From Nocardia sp. NBC_00416 (GTDB taxonomy: Bacteria; Actinomycetota; Actinomycetes; Mycobacteriales; Mycobacteriaceae): DNA of 64,000 nucleotides. The notes below the pieces were generated by a model. It saw only the letters and a list, made by a program, of their open reading frames with translations, did not search any database and had not been told where the DNA came from. Location of the stretch: the NCBI RefSeq assembly GCF_036032445.1, contig NZ_CP107932.1:5582501-5646500 (forward strand), in the 5' to 3' direction. Positions 1-7,530 of the stretch are shown here, one piece after another (the stretch's first letter is position 1; each line of letters begins with the position of its first letter). The translations under genes were made by a program, and so were the position numbers.

Positions 1-465
1 CACCGGTGCATCGGTGAACCCCTGCGGACCCACCGCCTCGGAACGCGTGCCGAACGCGATATCCGGGTCCGCGAGCTGCTGGATCATGTCGCGCTGCCCA
101 GCAGCGTGCTGTCCCGCTATCCCAACGAACTCTCCGGCGGGCAGCGGCAGCGGGTGGCCATCGCCCGTGCGCTGGCGCTGGAGCCCGAACTGCTGGTCTG
201 CGATGAGGCGGTCTCCGCTCTCGACGTGCTGGTGCAGTCGAATATTCTCGATCTGCTCACCCGGCTACAGAACGAGCTGCACCTCACCTACCTGTTCATC
301 ACCCACGATCTCGCGGTGGTGGGCCAGATCGCCGACGAGGTATTGGTGATGAACCAGGGCCGTATCGTCGAGACGGCGCCGACCGCGGAGATCTTCGATT
401 CCCCGCGCGAGGACTACACCCGGGGGTTGCTCGCCGCCATACCCGGCCGCGGCCTGCTCGTGTGA
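1..465 (+). CDS. ABC transporter ATP-binding protein, oligopeptide/dipeptide type (3' part)
   Basis: This is the C-terminal half of an ABC ATPase whose 5' end lies outside the window; the frame is open from base 1. Visible in order are the signature [15 protein letters not shown] (about base 130), Walker [14 protein letters not shown], and the switch histidine in ITHDLAVV. The sequence [16 protein letters not shown] after Walker B is typical of DppD/DppF-OppF subunits that energise peptide import. The last 35 residues ([21 protein letters not shown]) fit that subfamily. The next gene starts 62 bp downstream with its own promoter-like hexamer, so the transporter operon probably ends here. Substrate cannot be read from this fragment. 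Confidence 0.9.
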   Translation, partial: HRCIGEPLRTHRLGTRAERDIRVRELLDHVALPSSVLSRYPNELSGGQRQRVAIARALALEPELLVCDEAVSALDVLVQSNILDLLTRLQNELHLTYLFITHDLAVVGQIADEVLVMNQGRIVETAPTAEIFDSPREDYTRGLLAAIPGRGLLV

Positions 466-527
466 TCGGGGTTCGCGCACCGGGCCGACGCCCGGCTCGG
501 TGGCGCGCGGCAGTAGCCTGCTAACCC

Positions 528-1274
528 GTGACCGATCCGCTCGCGCCTCTCACCGAACTGCCCGGTGTCCGGGCCGCCGCTGACAAGGCGCGCGATGCGC
601 TGGCCGCGGTCCACCGGCACAAGGCCAACCGCCGAGGCTGGGCGACGACCGCGGCCGAGGCCTCGGTACGAGCCGCGCGCTCGTCGGCGGCGCTCGAAGG
701 CGGCAGTACCGAACTACCGGTCGACGGCGCGGTCACCGATCCGATACTGGCCGGTGCGTTGCGCGTGGGACAGGCCCTCGACGGTGACGCGTTGCGGAAT
801 CTGGTCGGGATATGGGAGCGCGCGCCACTGCAGGCGCTCGCGCGATTGCACCTGCTGGCCGCCGCGGATCTGGTGGCGGACGAGAACGAACTGGGCCGGC
901 CCCGTGCCGACGGCGGGGTGGCGGCGCGCCTGGACATGTTGGCGCAGACGCTGCTCACCACATCGGCGCCCGCCCCGGTCACCGCGGCAGTGGTCCACGG
1001 TGAGCTGTTGACGCTGAAACCGTTCGGCTCGGCCGACGGGCTGGTCGCCCGGGCGGCATCCCGCCTGGTGACGGTGTCCAGCGGGCTCGACCCGCGGGCA
1101 CTGGGGGTACCCGAGGTCTTCTGGCTGCGCCGGCCGCAGGCCTACCAGGATGCCGCGGCCGGATTCGGTTCCGGGTCCGCGCCGGGAGTCGGCGGCTGGG
1201 TGGTTTTCTGCTGCGGCGCGCTGGAGGACGGCGCCCGGGAGGCGACTTCCATCGCCGACGCCGCGGCGGGCTGA
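528..1274 (+). CDS. Fic-like conserved actinobacterial protein (Rv3662c-type position)
   Basis: A 248-residue protein with a GTG start. An N-terminal helix-rich part has SSAALEGGSTELP, resembling the substrate-binding segment of Fic-family proteins, but I cannot find an HxFx(D/E)GNGR catalytic motif. The closest segment, GELLTLKPFGSADGLVARAASRL, keeps only a PFGSADG-like core. AMPylation activity is therefore doubtful. It occupies the position of the mycobacterial conserved hypothetical Rv3662c, next to the HAD phosphatase and the Ms1 RNA locus. TAGCCT at 514-519 lies 8 nt before the GTG and no Shine-Dalgarno is visible, so the mRNA is probably leaderless. Confidence 0.8.
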   Translation: MTDPLAPLTELPGVRAAADKARDALAAVHRHKANRRGWATTAAEASVRAARSSAALEGGSTELPVDGAVTDPILAGALRVGQALDGDALRNLVGIWERAPLQALARLHLLAAADLVADENELGRPRADGGVAARLDMLAQTLLTTSAPAPVTAAVVHGELLTLKPFGSADGLVARAASRLVTVSSGLDPRALGVPEVFWLRRPQAYQDAAAGFGSGSAPGVGGWVVFCCGALEDGAREATSIADAAAG

Positions 1275-1280
1275 TCGCTC

Positions 1281-1302
1281 CGCCCGGGATGGTTCCCGGG
1301 CG
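1281..1302 (+). terminator. Hairpin after the Fic-like gene
   Basis: A perfect 9-bp inverted repeat, CGCCCGGGA (1281-1289) and TCCCGGGCG (1294-1302), with a 4-nt loop, begins 7 nt after the stop codon. There is no T-run, as is usual for actinobacterial terminators. Confidence 0.55.
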
Positions 1303-1349
1303 GTCCGACCCGACGTTCGTGGTTTTCGGCGGTGTGATGTACCCGGACG

Positions 1350-1647
1350 TCAAAGCGGGCGGCGTGGTCCTCAGACCTCACCGCCCGCGAGCACGGACTA
1401 CCTGGTTACCATGCGTGCTGGTATGGGTTGTGTTCTCCGGCCTCGGCGTTCCTCCGACTCCGTAGCAGCTCATCCCCGCAGCTATGCGGGGCCATCGCCG
1501 GCAACGGACCGGACTTCGCAGGCCCACAACGCTTCTGCCCTTGTCGCGGCGAGCTCCGCGTGGGTGCCGGGCATCCGTGCTGGGAAGGGTGGTCGGGGGA
1601 CTGAGCCTTCTCTTCTGGCTGCGCCTTGGCCGTCCGTCCTTCCGTGC
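1350..1647 (-). ncRNA. Probable Ms1/MTS2823-type RNA
   Basis: The 490-bp space between the Fic-like gene and the HAD gene has no convincing ORF but has the marks of a transcription unit on the minus strand. A promoter lies at 1681-1653. The predicted start is near 1647. A GC-rich inverted repeat GCGGGCGG/CCGCCCGC (1355-1362 and 1381-1388), followed on the minus strand by TTTG, would end an RNA of about 300 nt. The 5' segment GCACGGA (1647-1641 on the minus strand) is complementary to TCCGTGC near the 3' end (1397-1391), giving a closing stem like those of 6S-like RNAs. From memory, M. tuberculosis MTS2823 (Ms1), an abundant RNA of about 300 nt that binds core RNA polymerase, lies between the same two genes and reads the same way relative to them. 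The identification rests on synteny, size and boundaries, not on an alignment. Confidence 0.6.
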
Positions 1648-1652
1648 CTCCA

Positions 1653-1681
1653 TTTTTACACTGTGACGGCACTCACATCAA
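1653..1681 (-). promoter_or_regulatory. SigA-like promoter for the Ms1-type RNA
   Basis: On the minus strand TTGATG (1681-1676) is followed after exactly 17 nt by TAAAAA (1658-1653), one of the best vegetative promoter matches in the window. The start would be near 1647. Confidence 0.6.
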
Positions 1682-1764
1682 GGGTTGGCGCAACTTCGGA
1701 GAACAAAAGAAAACCGGGCACATTGGTCGGAGCTCTGTGCTATATGTCCAGTTCGCGGGCAGGT

Positions 1765-2598
1765 TCATCGCCGCCGCAGCAGGCGGTAGGTCAGCACTCC
1801 GGCGGCGATCGCGCTCAGTCCGACCGCCAGTCCCGTGGCCACGGTTTTCGAAGGTGCCTGAAAACGTGACCACAGCGATACCGGGTTGGAGAACCCCAGG
1901 ATCGGCCAACCCCGAGCCGTTGCCTCCCGCCGCAGATTGCGGTCCGGGTTCACCGCGGTCGGGTGGCCCACCGCGGTCAGCATCGGCAGGTCGGTGATCG
2001 AATCGGAATACGCGTAACACCGTGAGAGGTCGTATCCCTCTGCGGCGGCCAGCTTCTCGATGGCGGTGACCTTGCCTTCGCCGTAACAGTAGAAGTCGAC
2101 GGCGCCGGTGTACCTGCCGTCCACGACCTCCATCCGGGTGGCCGCGGTATGGCTGGCTCCCAGCGCGTCGGCGATGGGTCCCACCACCTCTTCGCCGGAG
2201 GCGGACACGATGATCACATCGTGTCCGCGAATGCGATGGTCGGCGATGAGATCGACTGCCTCCGCGTAGATCAGTGGATCCACCAGCTCGTGCAATGTCT
2301 CCGCGACGATCGACTGGATCTGGGCTACGTCCCACCCCGCGCACATGCTCGTGAGGTGTGTGCGCATGCGTTCCATCTGGTCGTGGTCGGCGCCGGAGAG
2401 CAGGAACATGAAATGGGCGTAGCTGCTCTCGAGGACCGCGCGGCGAGTGATCAGTCCCTGATCGAAGAACGGTTTGCTGAATACGAAGGTGCTCGATCTG
2501 GCTATCACCGTCTTGTCCAGATCGAAGAAGGCAGCGATGCGGCTGTTCTCGCGCTGCCGATCGCCCGGAATCGGTGTCGTTTCGCCGGAGCCCGTCAC
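1765..2598 (-). CDS. HAD-superfamily (SerB-like, class IB) phosphatase
   Basis: A 277-residue HAD hydrolase. Motif I is FFDLDKTV, with the nucleophile and acid/base aspartates in D-L-D. Motif II is VIIVSASGEE, and motif IV is AYSDSITDLPML with paired aspartates. A C-terminal hydrophobic segment, TGLAVGLSAIAAGVLTYRLL, ends in LLRRR and may anchor the protein in the membrane. I chose the GTG at 2598 because the longer frame back to 2763 runs antisense through the 6C RNA promoter and gives low-complexity sequence. A weak GGAG lies 2 nt upstream. It matches Rv3661 in length and position. Such enzymes dephosphorylate phosphoserine or related small phosphates; the real substrate is unknown. Confidence 0.85.
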   Translation of the reverse strand: MTGSGETTPIPGDRQRENSRIAAFFDLDKTVIARSSTFVFSKPFFDQGLITRRAVLESSYAHFMFLLSGADHDQMERMRTHLTSMCAGWDVAQIQSIVAETLHELVDPLIYAEAVDLIADHRIRGHDVIIVSASGEEVVGPIADALGASHTAATRMEVVDGRYTGAVDFYCYGEGKVTAIEKLAAAEGYDLSRCYAYSDSITDLPMLTAVGHPTAVNPDRNLRREATARGWPILGFSNPVSLWSRFQAPSKTVATGLAVGLSAIAAGVLTYRLLRRR

Positions 2599-2723
2599 CG
2601 CTCCAGGATAGGCATTGGCGGGCGGCGTGTCGTGATGGCGGGCCCTATTCGTGGGCTCTGACCTGTGGTTTTCGCCCTTGGTGGGAGAGGGGCGTGACGT
2701 GGGGAACTTCTTTGACGTCGGGC

Positions 2724-2754
2724 TTGCGTTCCGGTCGGTGCTTGGGTGTAGTAT
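2724..2754 (+). promoter_or_regulatory. Promoter of the 6C RNA
   Basis: TTGCGT (2724-2729), 19 nt, then TAGTAT (2749-2754) place the start at about 2761, exactly at the beginning of the structured RNA. A second candidate -35, TTGACG at 2712, is too far away. Confidence 0.5.
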
Positions 2755-2760
2755 TGCTGG

Positions 2761-2856
2761 CACCTGGACATGTTCCAGGCGCGTTCAGCCCGACCCCCCG
2801 GGGCTGAACCCCGACGGCCCCAGCCTCCTCCCCCCCCGGCTGGGGCCGTCCTCTAT
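2761..2856 (+). ncRNA. 6C RNA (B11-type small RNA)
   Basis: Two strong hairpins with C-rich loops lie side by side. The first is GTTCAGCCC/GGGCTGAAC (2783-2791, 2801-2809) with loop GACCCCCC, and the second is ACGGCCCCAGCC/GGCTGGGGCCGT (2814-2825, 2838-2849) with seven Cs in its loop. A small 5' stem, CCTGGA/TCCAGG (2763-2768, 2774-2779), precedes them. Two stem-loops each exposing six or more Cs are the defining feature of the actinobacterial 6C motif. From memory, the M. tuberculosis copy (B11) sits between the same two genes and also reads toward ssd. The second hairpin is followed by CCTCTATTTC and probably terminates the RNA. 6C RNAs are thought to pair through their C-rich loops with G-rich ribosome-binding sites. 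Confidence 0.85.
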
Positions 2857-2898
2857 TTCAAGGGTGATTCGCAAAGGTTGTTTGCGGGATCCGGCACG

Positions 2899-2940
2899 TT
2901 TTCCACAACGGGTTTTCCACAACCCGCGAGTTGTCCACAA
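2899..2940 (+). promoter_or_regulatory. Three DnaA-box-like sequences before ssd
   Basis: TTTTCCACAA (2899-2908), TTTTCCACAA (2913-2922) and TTGTCCACAA (2931-2940) are direct repeats, all on the plus strand. They sit within 42 bp and 49 bp before the ssd start. TTGTCCACA is a standard high-GC DnaA box; the two others differ at one position. The middle copy also lies in a small palindrome, GGGTTTTCCACAACCC. Confidence 0.55.
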
Positions 2941-2989
2941 TCGCCGTCTCGGCCCGTTCGGCGCGGTTATTTCCGGCCACGCTGAACTC

Positions 2990-4090
2990 ATGGATCACGA
3001 CGCGATGCCGACGGCTGGCGGACCACCCGCTGTGCTGGTGCTCATCCGGGACAACCGTTTACGCGAAGAGGTCAGCCGGGTGGCCGCAGCGGCCGGTCGG
3101 CGAATCGATGAGGTTGAGCCACCCGTCGGCCGGCATCCCTGGGCGGTCGCGCCACTCGTGGTCCTCGACACCACGGCCGCGGTGGAGTGCGCGGCGGCCG
3201 GGCCGCCACGGCGCAACGGGGTGGTGACCGTTACCGATGGGGAGCCGGACCTGGCCGACTGGCAGGCGGCCGCGGTGATCGGCGCGGAACAGGTCATCGC
3301 GCTCCCGGACGCCGCGGTAGATCTGATCGAGAAGTTCGCCCGATACGGCGAACAACATGCCGACGGCGGGATCGTCATCGCCCTCGCCGGTCCGGGCGGT
3401 GGTGCGGGAGCCTCCACCCTGGCCGCGGCGACCGCATTGCGATCGGCTACCGCCGGCTTCCGGCCGCACACCGTGCTGGTAGACGGCGTACCCCACGGGG
3501 GCGGTCTCGATCTCCTGCTCGGCATCGAGGGCGCACCGGGACTGCGATGGCCGGATCTGGTGGTCGACGACGGCAGGGTCGCCGCCGCCGAACTGCACAG
3601 CGCACTACCCGTTGCGGGAGCTGGGCTGTCGGTGCTGTCCTGCGGGCGCGGCCGGACCGGCCCCATCGGTGCCGCGGCGGTGCACGCCGTAGTCGAAGCC
3701 GCGCGGGGCGCAGGTGATCTCGTCGTATGCGATGTCTCCAGCGAGCGCGGCCCGCATATCGATCGGATCCTCGACGCGGCCGATCTGGTGGTGCTGGTGG
3801 TACCAGCCCGTCTCCGTGCGGTGGCGGCGGCGCAGACGGTCGCGGAGTGGATTGCGCGGCGGAATCCGAATCGCGGGCTGGTGGTGCGCGGCCCCGCGCC
3901 GGGCAACCTGCGCGGCCACGAAATCGCCGCGGTGCTCGAATTGCCGTTGCTGGCAGCGGTCCGGGCACAACCGGGGCTGGCCGCCCGGCTGGAACGCGGT
4001 GGACTGCGGCTGCGGCGCGGGCCGCTGCGGGACGCGTGCGACGCGGTGCTCGCCGTCCTGAGTCCACCGGACCAGCGGCGGGCCGGATGA
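2990..4090 (+). CDS. ssd: Septum-site-determining / TadZ-like P-loop protein
   Basis: A 366-residue MinD/TadZ-like protein. The N-terminal 120 residues resemble a receiver-like domain. The ATPase-like domain starts at GGIVIALAGPGGGAGASTLAAATALR, a deviant Walker A (GPGGGAGAST) lacking the usual lysine before Ser-Thr; FRPHTVLVDGVPHGGGLDLLLG and AGDLVVCDVSSERG follow. In M. tuberculosis the orthologue in this position (Rv3660c, Ssd) affects septum formation; in tad loci TadZ proteins place the machinery at the pole. The start ATG 2990 was chosen because earlier in-frame codons would lie inside the 6C RNA. Its stop overlaps the tadA start (ATGA), so it is the first gene of the tad operon. Confidence 0.85.
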   Translation: MDHDAMPTAGGPPAVLVLIRDNRLREEVSRVAAAAGRRIDEVEPPVGRHPWAVAPLVVLDTTAAVECAAAGPPRRNGVVTVTDGEPDLADWQAAAVIGAEQVIALPDAAVDLIEKFARYGEQHADGGIVIALAGPGGGAGASTLAAATALRSATAGFRPHTVLVDGVPHGGGLDLLLGIEGAPGLRWPDLVVDDGRVAAAELHSALPVAGAGLSVLSCGRGRTGPIGAAAVHAVVEAARGAGDLVVCDVSSERGPHIDRILDAADLVVLVVPARLRAVAAAQTVAEWIARRNPNRGLVVRGPAPGNLRGHEIAAVLELPLLAAVRAQPGLAARLERGGLRLRRGPLRDACDAVLAVLSPPDQRRAG

Positions 4091-5289
4091 ACGCCGGGCC
4101 GGACGCCGCCGGGGTGGTTACCCCGGACCTGCTGGACCGGGTGCGTAAGCGGTTGGCGGGGGAGTCCGCCGAACCGGAACCGGCGCGGGTAGCGGCGGCT
4201 GTTCGCGCCGAAGCCGGTGGCATGCTGGGGGATACAGATCTGCTGCGCGCCCTGCGGCTGTTGCAGACCGAGCTGACCGGCGCCGGCGCCCTCGAGCCCC
4301 TTCTGCACGATCCGACGGTCGCCGATGTGCTGGTCACCGCTCCGGACGCGGTATGGATCGATCGTGGACACGGCGTCGAACGGACCTCGATAACCTTTCC
4401 GGACGAGGCGGCTGTCCGGCGCCTCGCACAACGTCTGGCGCTCTCCGCCGGCCGCAGGCTCGACGACGCGCAGCCCTGGGTGGACGGGCAGTTGTCGGGA
4501 CGGGAAATGGTGCTGGGGGAGAACTTCGGCGTGCGGTTGCACGCTGTACTTTCTCCGGTCGCGCGCGGTGGCACGTGTCTATCGCTGCGGGTTCTGCGGC
4601 CGGCGACTCAGGGCCTGGACGCGCTGGCCCGGGCGGGCGCGGTACCCGCCGAGGCGAAAACCTTGCTGCGGCGCATAATTCGGGCCCGATTGGCATTTCT
4701 GGTTGTCGGCGGGACCGGGGCGGGGAAGACCACATTGCTGTCCGCGCTGCTCGCCGAGGTGGATGAGAGTGAGCGCATCGTCTGCGTCGAGGACGCGGCC
4801 GAACTCGCCCCGCCGCATCCGCATGTGGTCCGATTGGTGGCCCGGCCCGCCAATATCGAAGGCGCCGGGGAGATCACGCTGCGTGATCTGGTGCGACAGG
4901 CGTTGCGTATGCGCCCCGACCGCATCGTGGTCGGTGAGGTGCGCGGCGCCGAGGTGGCGGATTTGCTGACCGCGTTGAACACCGGGCACGACGGCGGTGC
5001 GGGGACGGTGCACGCGAATTCTCCGCGGGAAGTGCCGGCCCGGCTCGAGGCGCTGGCCGGGCTGGGTGGGATGGACCGAGCCGCTCTGCACAGTCAGCTG
5101 GCCGCGGCCGTCCAGGTTGTGCTGCACGTCCGGCGCCGTGCCGACGGCTCACGGTTGCTCGAGGAAATCGGTGTGGTGCAGCGAGATACCGGTGGACGTG
5201 TCGATATCTGCCCCGCGTGGCGAGTAGACGGTCCAGCGCCCGCCGCCGGGCATCTGCAGGAGCTCCTCGCGGAGAGGACGGGGCGATGA
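4087..5289 (+). CDS. tadA: TadA/CpaF-family secretion ATPase
   Basis: A 400-residue type II/IV secretion ATPase (GspE/VirB11 superfamily). After an N-terminal helical domain, residues 70-180 carry the sensor-like part with VADVLVTAPDAVWIDRG. Walker A is GGTGAGKTT (208-216), the Asp box includes VEDAAEL, Walker B is RIVVGEVRG (279-287), and a His box lies around TGHDGGAGTVHANS. Hexameric TadA powers assembly of Flp pili or secretion from the cytoplasmic face. It overlaps ssd by 4 nt at its start and tadB by 4 nt at its end, so translation is coupled. Length and order match Rv3659c. Confidence 0.93.
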   Translation: MNAGPDAAGVVTPDLLDRVRKRLAGESAEPEPARVAAAVRAEAGGMLGDTDLLRALRLLQTELTGAGALEPLLHDPTVADVLVTAPDAVWIDRGHGVERTSITFPDEAAVRRLAQRLALSAGRRLDDAQPWVDGQLSGREMVLGENFGVRLHAVLSPVARGGTCLSLRVLRPATQGLDALARAGAVPAEAKTLLRRIIRARLAFLVVGGTGAGKTTLLSALLAEVDESERIVCVEDAAELAPPHPHVVRLVARPANIEGAGEITLRDLVRQALRMRPDRIVVGEVRGAEVADLLTALNTGHDGGAGTVHANSPREVPARLEALAGLGGMDRAALHSQLAAAVQVVLHVRRRADGSRLLEEIGVVQRDTGGRVDICPAWRVDGPAPAAGHLQELLAERTGR

Positions 5290-6095
5290 TCGCGGCGGAA
5301 CCGGCCGCGGCGCTCGGCTGCACAACTCTCGCACTGCTTCTCATACCGGATCCGGTCGGTCGGCGAAGGTTCGGTGCGGTATTCGGTGCCGGGTCCTCGC
5401 GGCGGCGCTTTCCGAAGCGGTCGGTGGCGTGCGGTGCGGCCGGTGCCGGTTGTGCGCTGGCATTGACGCTGGGGAGCGGGAGCCTCATGGCCGTGCTGAT
5501 CGTCGTCGGCACTGCTGCGGTGCGGCTGCGCCGATCTCGCCGGGCGAGCCTGCATCGCACCGAATGCGGATTTCTGCTCGACGGACTGGAGGCGGTGATC
5601 TCCGAACTACGGGTGGGCGCCCATCCGAGTGCCGCGGCGGCGGCCGCCGCCCGGGAGACCAGCGGTATCGCGGCGGCGGCGCTCGCGATCGGCTCGGCGC
5701 GCAGCAGGCTGGGCGGATCCGGTGCCGACGGACTGTTGCATTCCGATGCCGTGATCGCCGCCGAACTCCGGCGGGTCGCCGACGCCTGGCAGGTCGCCGA
5801 ACGGCACGGCTTGGCCCTGGCCGAACTGCTCGCGGCCGCACGTGCCGATCTGGCGGCTCGGGTCAGATTTCGGAGTCGAACCGACGCCGCCCTGGCCGGA
5901 GCTCGGGCGACCGCCGCCATCCTCGCTGTACTGCCGGTGCTGGGTATCGGTCTGGGGCAACTGATGGGCGCGAATCCACTGCAGGTGCTTTTCGTCTCCC
6001 CGGCCGGCCGGTATCTGCTGCCGCTCGGTACCGGCCTGGCCTGCGCGGGGTTGCTCTGGGCCGATGAGATAACCCGCCGGGTGGTACCCCGGTGA
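5286..6095 (+). CDS. tadB: TadB-like inner-membrane platform protein
   Basis: A 269-residue membrane protein of the type II secretion F (T2SSF) family. Hydrophobic segments lie near residues 5-20 and 45-77, with two more at the C-terminus (ATAAILAVLPVLGIGLGQLM and LLPLGTGLACAGLLW). The central cytoplasmic helical domain runs from about 90 to 200 (LHRTECGFLLDGLEAVISEL). With the next gene it would form the membrane platform on which TadA acts. Its ATG overlaps the tadA stop. Confidence 0.85.
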   Translation: MIAAEPAAALGCTTLALLLIPDPVGRRRFGAVFGAGSSRRRFPKRSVACGAAGAGCALALTLGSGSLMAVLIVVGTAAVRLRRSRRASLHRTECGFLLDGLEAVISELRVGAHPSAAAAAAARETSGIAAAALAIGSARSRLGGSGADGLLHSDAVIAAELRRVADAWQVAERHGLALAELLAAARADLAARVRFRSRTDAALAGARATAAILAVLPVLGIGLGQLMGANPLQVLFVSPAGRYLLPLGTGLACAGLLWADEITRRVVPR

Positions 6096-6196
6096 GCCGG
6101 TGCCCCGCTCGCGCATGTAACCCGCCCGTCGCGGTGGGAGGCGGTTCGAGTGTGCGCGATCCGGAAGCTACACGATCACCGGACTCTGGAGGAAGA

Positions 6197-6802
6197 GTGA
6201 CGACCACCGCTGTGGCGTGGCCATTGGTTCTGCTGATGGCGGCGACCTTGCTGATACCGCCTGTGCCGTCGGCGCTCGGCCGTCTTCGTGCCGGCTCGGT
6301 GCGGCGGCGATCCCCGGGGCGGAAAGTCCGAGGTACATCCGACCCGGTGGCAATCGCGACACTATTGGATCTGCTGGGGGCCTGCCTGCGAGCCGGGCTG
6401 CCGACAGCCGCCGCATTGCGCGCGGTGGTCCCCGCCGCCCCGGCCTCGCTGGGGGATCGGCTGCAGCGAGTGGCCGATCTGCTCACTTTGGGCGCCGATC
6501 CGGCTGTGGCGTGGGCCCCGGCCGATCCCCACCGGGCGGGAGCGCCCTCGGAGTTCGATGCGCTGGCCCGGCTGGCCCGGCGGTCGGCGCGCTCGGGATC
6601 TTCGCTGGCCGCCGCGATCGGCGAACTTGCCGATGAAGGCCGCACCCTGGTCGAGGAGGCGACGACGGCCCGGGCCGAACGTGCCGGCGTCCTGATCGGT
6701 GGGCCGCTGGGGCTGTGCTTCCTTCCGGCGTTCATCTGCCTGGGCATCGTTCCGGTGATCATCGGCCTGGCCGGTCGGGTACTCGGCGGGGCTCTGCTGT
6801 GA
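6197..6802 (+). CDS. TadC-like T2SSF membrane protein
   Basis: A 201-residue second platform protein. I chose GTG 6197 over the frame's upstream GTG 6092 because GGAGGAAGA ends directly before it, and because it puts the hydrophobic segment AVAWPLVLLMAATLLIPPVP at the N-terminus. The T2SSF core is LLDLLGACLRAGLPTAAALRAVV through SGSSLAAAIGELADEGRTLVEEA, followed by a C-terminal hairpin of two membrane spans. If translation started at 6092 it would overlap tadB by GTGA and add 35 residues. Position corresponds to Rv3657c. Confidence 0.82.
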   Translation: MTTTAVAWPLVLLMAATLLIPPVPSALGRLRAGSVRRRSPGRKVRGTSDPVAIATLLDLLGACLRAGLPTAAALRAVVPAAPASLGDRLQRVADLLTLGADPAVAWAPADPHRAGAPSEFDALARLARRSARSGSSLAAAIGELADEGRTLVEEATTARAERAGVLIGGPLGLCFLPAFICLGIVPVIIGLAGRVLGGALL

Positions 6803-6877
6803 GCGCTGATCCGACGCCGACCGCCGAGATGTCGTCGCGCAGAGCCGCTGTGCGAGTCGAGGAAAGAGGGGATTCAG

Positions 6878-7117
6878 GTGCAGATCCGAAAAACGGCGTG
6901 GTCCACGCTGCGTCGAGCGCGGACCGCGCAGGAGACGATGAACACCCGGCTGCTGCGGGTGATCTCGGCAGAAGAGGGGATGAGCACGGTCGAGTACGCG
7001 ATCGGGACCATTGCCGCGGCCGCGTTCGGTGCGGTGCTCTACACCGTGGTGACCGGCGAGAGCATCCCCGACGCGTTGACCGGGATCATCGAGAAAGCGC
7101 TGAACACGAGCGTCTGA
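6878..7117 (+). CDS. Flp/Tad pilin precursor (DUF4244-like)
   Basis: A 79-residue prepilin. The processing site is Gly34/Met35 in EEGMSTVEYAIG, with the conserved glutamate at +5 of the mature protein, followed by the hydrophobic stretch AIGTIAAAAFGAVLYTVVTG. That is the class of sites cut by Flp prepilin peptidases. GTG 6878 has an AGAGGGG element upstream; an ATG at 6938 (residue 21) has GGAG at good spacing and would give a shorter leader, so the start is not settled. It follows the platform genes, as Rv3656c does. The mature protein should be the structural pilin. No prepilin peptidase gene is in the window. Confidence 0.85.
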   Translation: MQIRKTAWSTLRRARTAQETMNTRLLRVISAEEGMSTVEYAIGTIAAAAFGAVLYTVVTGESIPDALTGIIEKALNTSV

Positions 7118-7530
7118 CAACCCGGAACGGTCGGCCGAGGGCTGGGGCTGCCGTCGAACGCGCATCCACCGGGGCATGCCGGCGGTCGACCACGCTCGGC
7201 GGCGATGCCGGATCGGTGACCGTCGAGGCGGCGATCGCGCTGGGCGCGCTCGCCGCCGCCACCGCGTTGTGCGTAGGAGCGGTGTTCGCGGCGGTCACCC
7301 AGGTGCGCTGTGTAGATGCGGCGCGGGAGGCGGCTCGACTTGCTGCGCGCGGCGACCGGGCGGGCGCGCTACTCGCCGCGCGCGGGGTGGCGCCGGCGGG
7401 GGCCGAGATCACACTGCGCTTCGAGGGCGACCGGGTGATCGCCCTCGTATCCTCGGATACCCCGCTGTTACCTGCGCTGGAACTGCGTGCCGAAGCGGTC
7501 GCGGTGAAAGAACCGGATCAGGCCACGTGA
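7114..7530 (+). CDS. TadE-like pseudopilin (start uncertain)
   Basis: The diagnostic sequence is DAGSVTVEAAIALGALAAATALCVGAVFA, a TadE-type N-terminal membrane anchor after a basic leader, followed by VDAAREAARLAARGD and a small periplasmic domain to residue 138. The start is unresolved. No ATG, GTG or TTG lies in frame between the pilin gene and GTG 7216, which would begin inside the conserved anchor. CTG 7114 overlapping the pilin stop (CTGA) is the best compromise. The same frame is also open through the entire pilin gene back to 6715. Position corresponds to Rv3655c. Confidence 0.7.
   Translation: MTTRNGRPRAGAAVERASTGACRRSTTLGGDAGSVTVEAAIALGALAAATALCVGAVFAAVTQVRCVDAAREAARLAARGDRAGALLAARGVAPAGAEITLRFEGDRVIALVSSDTPLLPALELRAEAVAVKEPDQAT

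Noticed and set aside
1150-1869. 239-residue plus-strand ORF over the Ms1 region
   Set aside because: Crosses two hairpins and the end of the HAD gene, with Arg/Ser/Pro-rich random composition.
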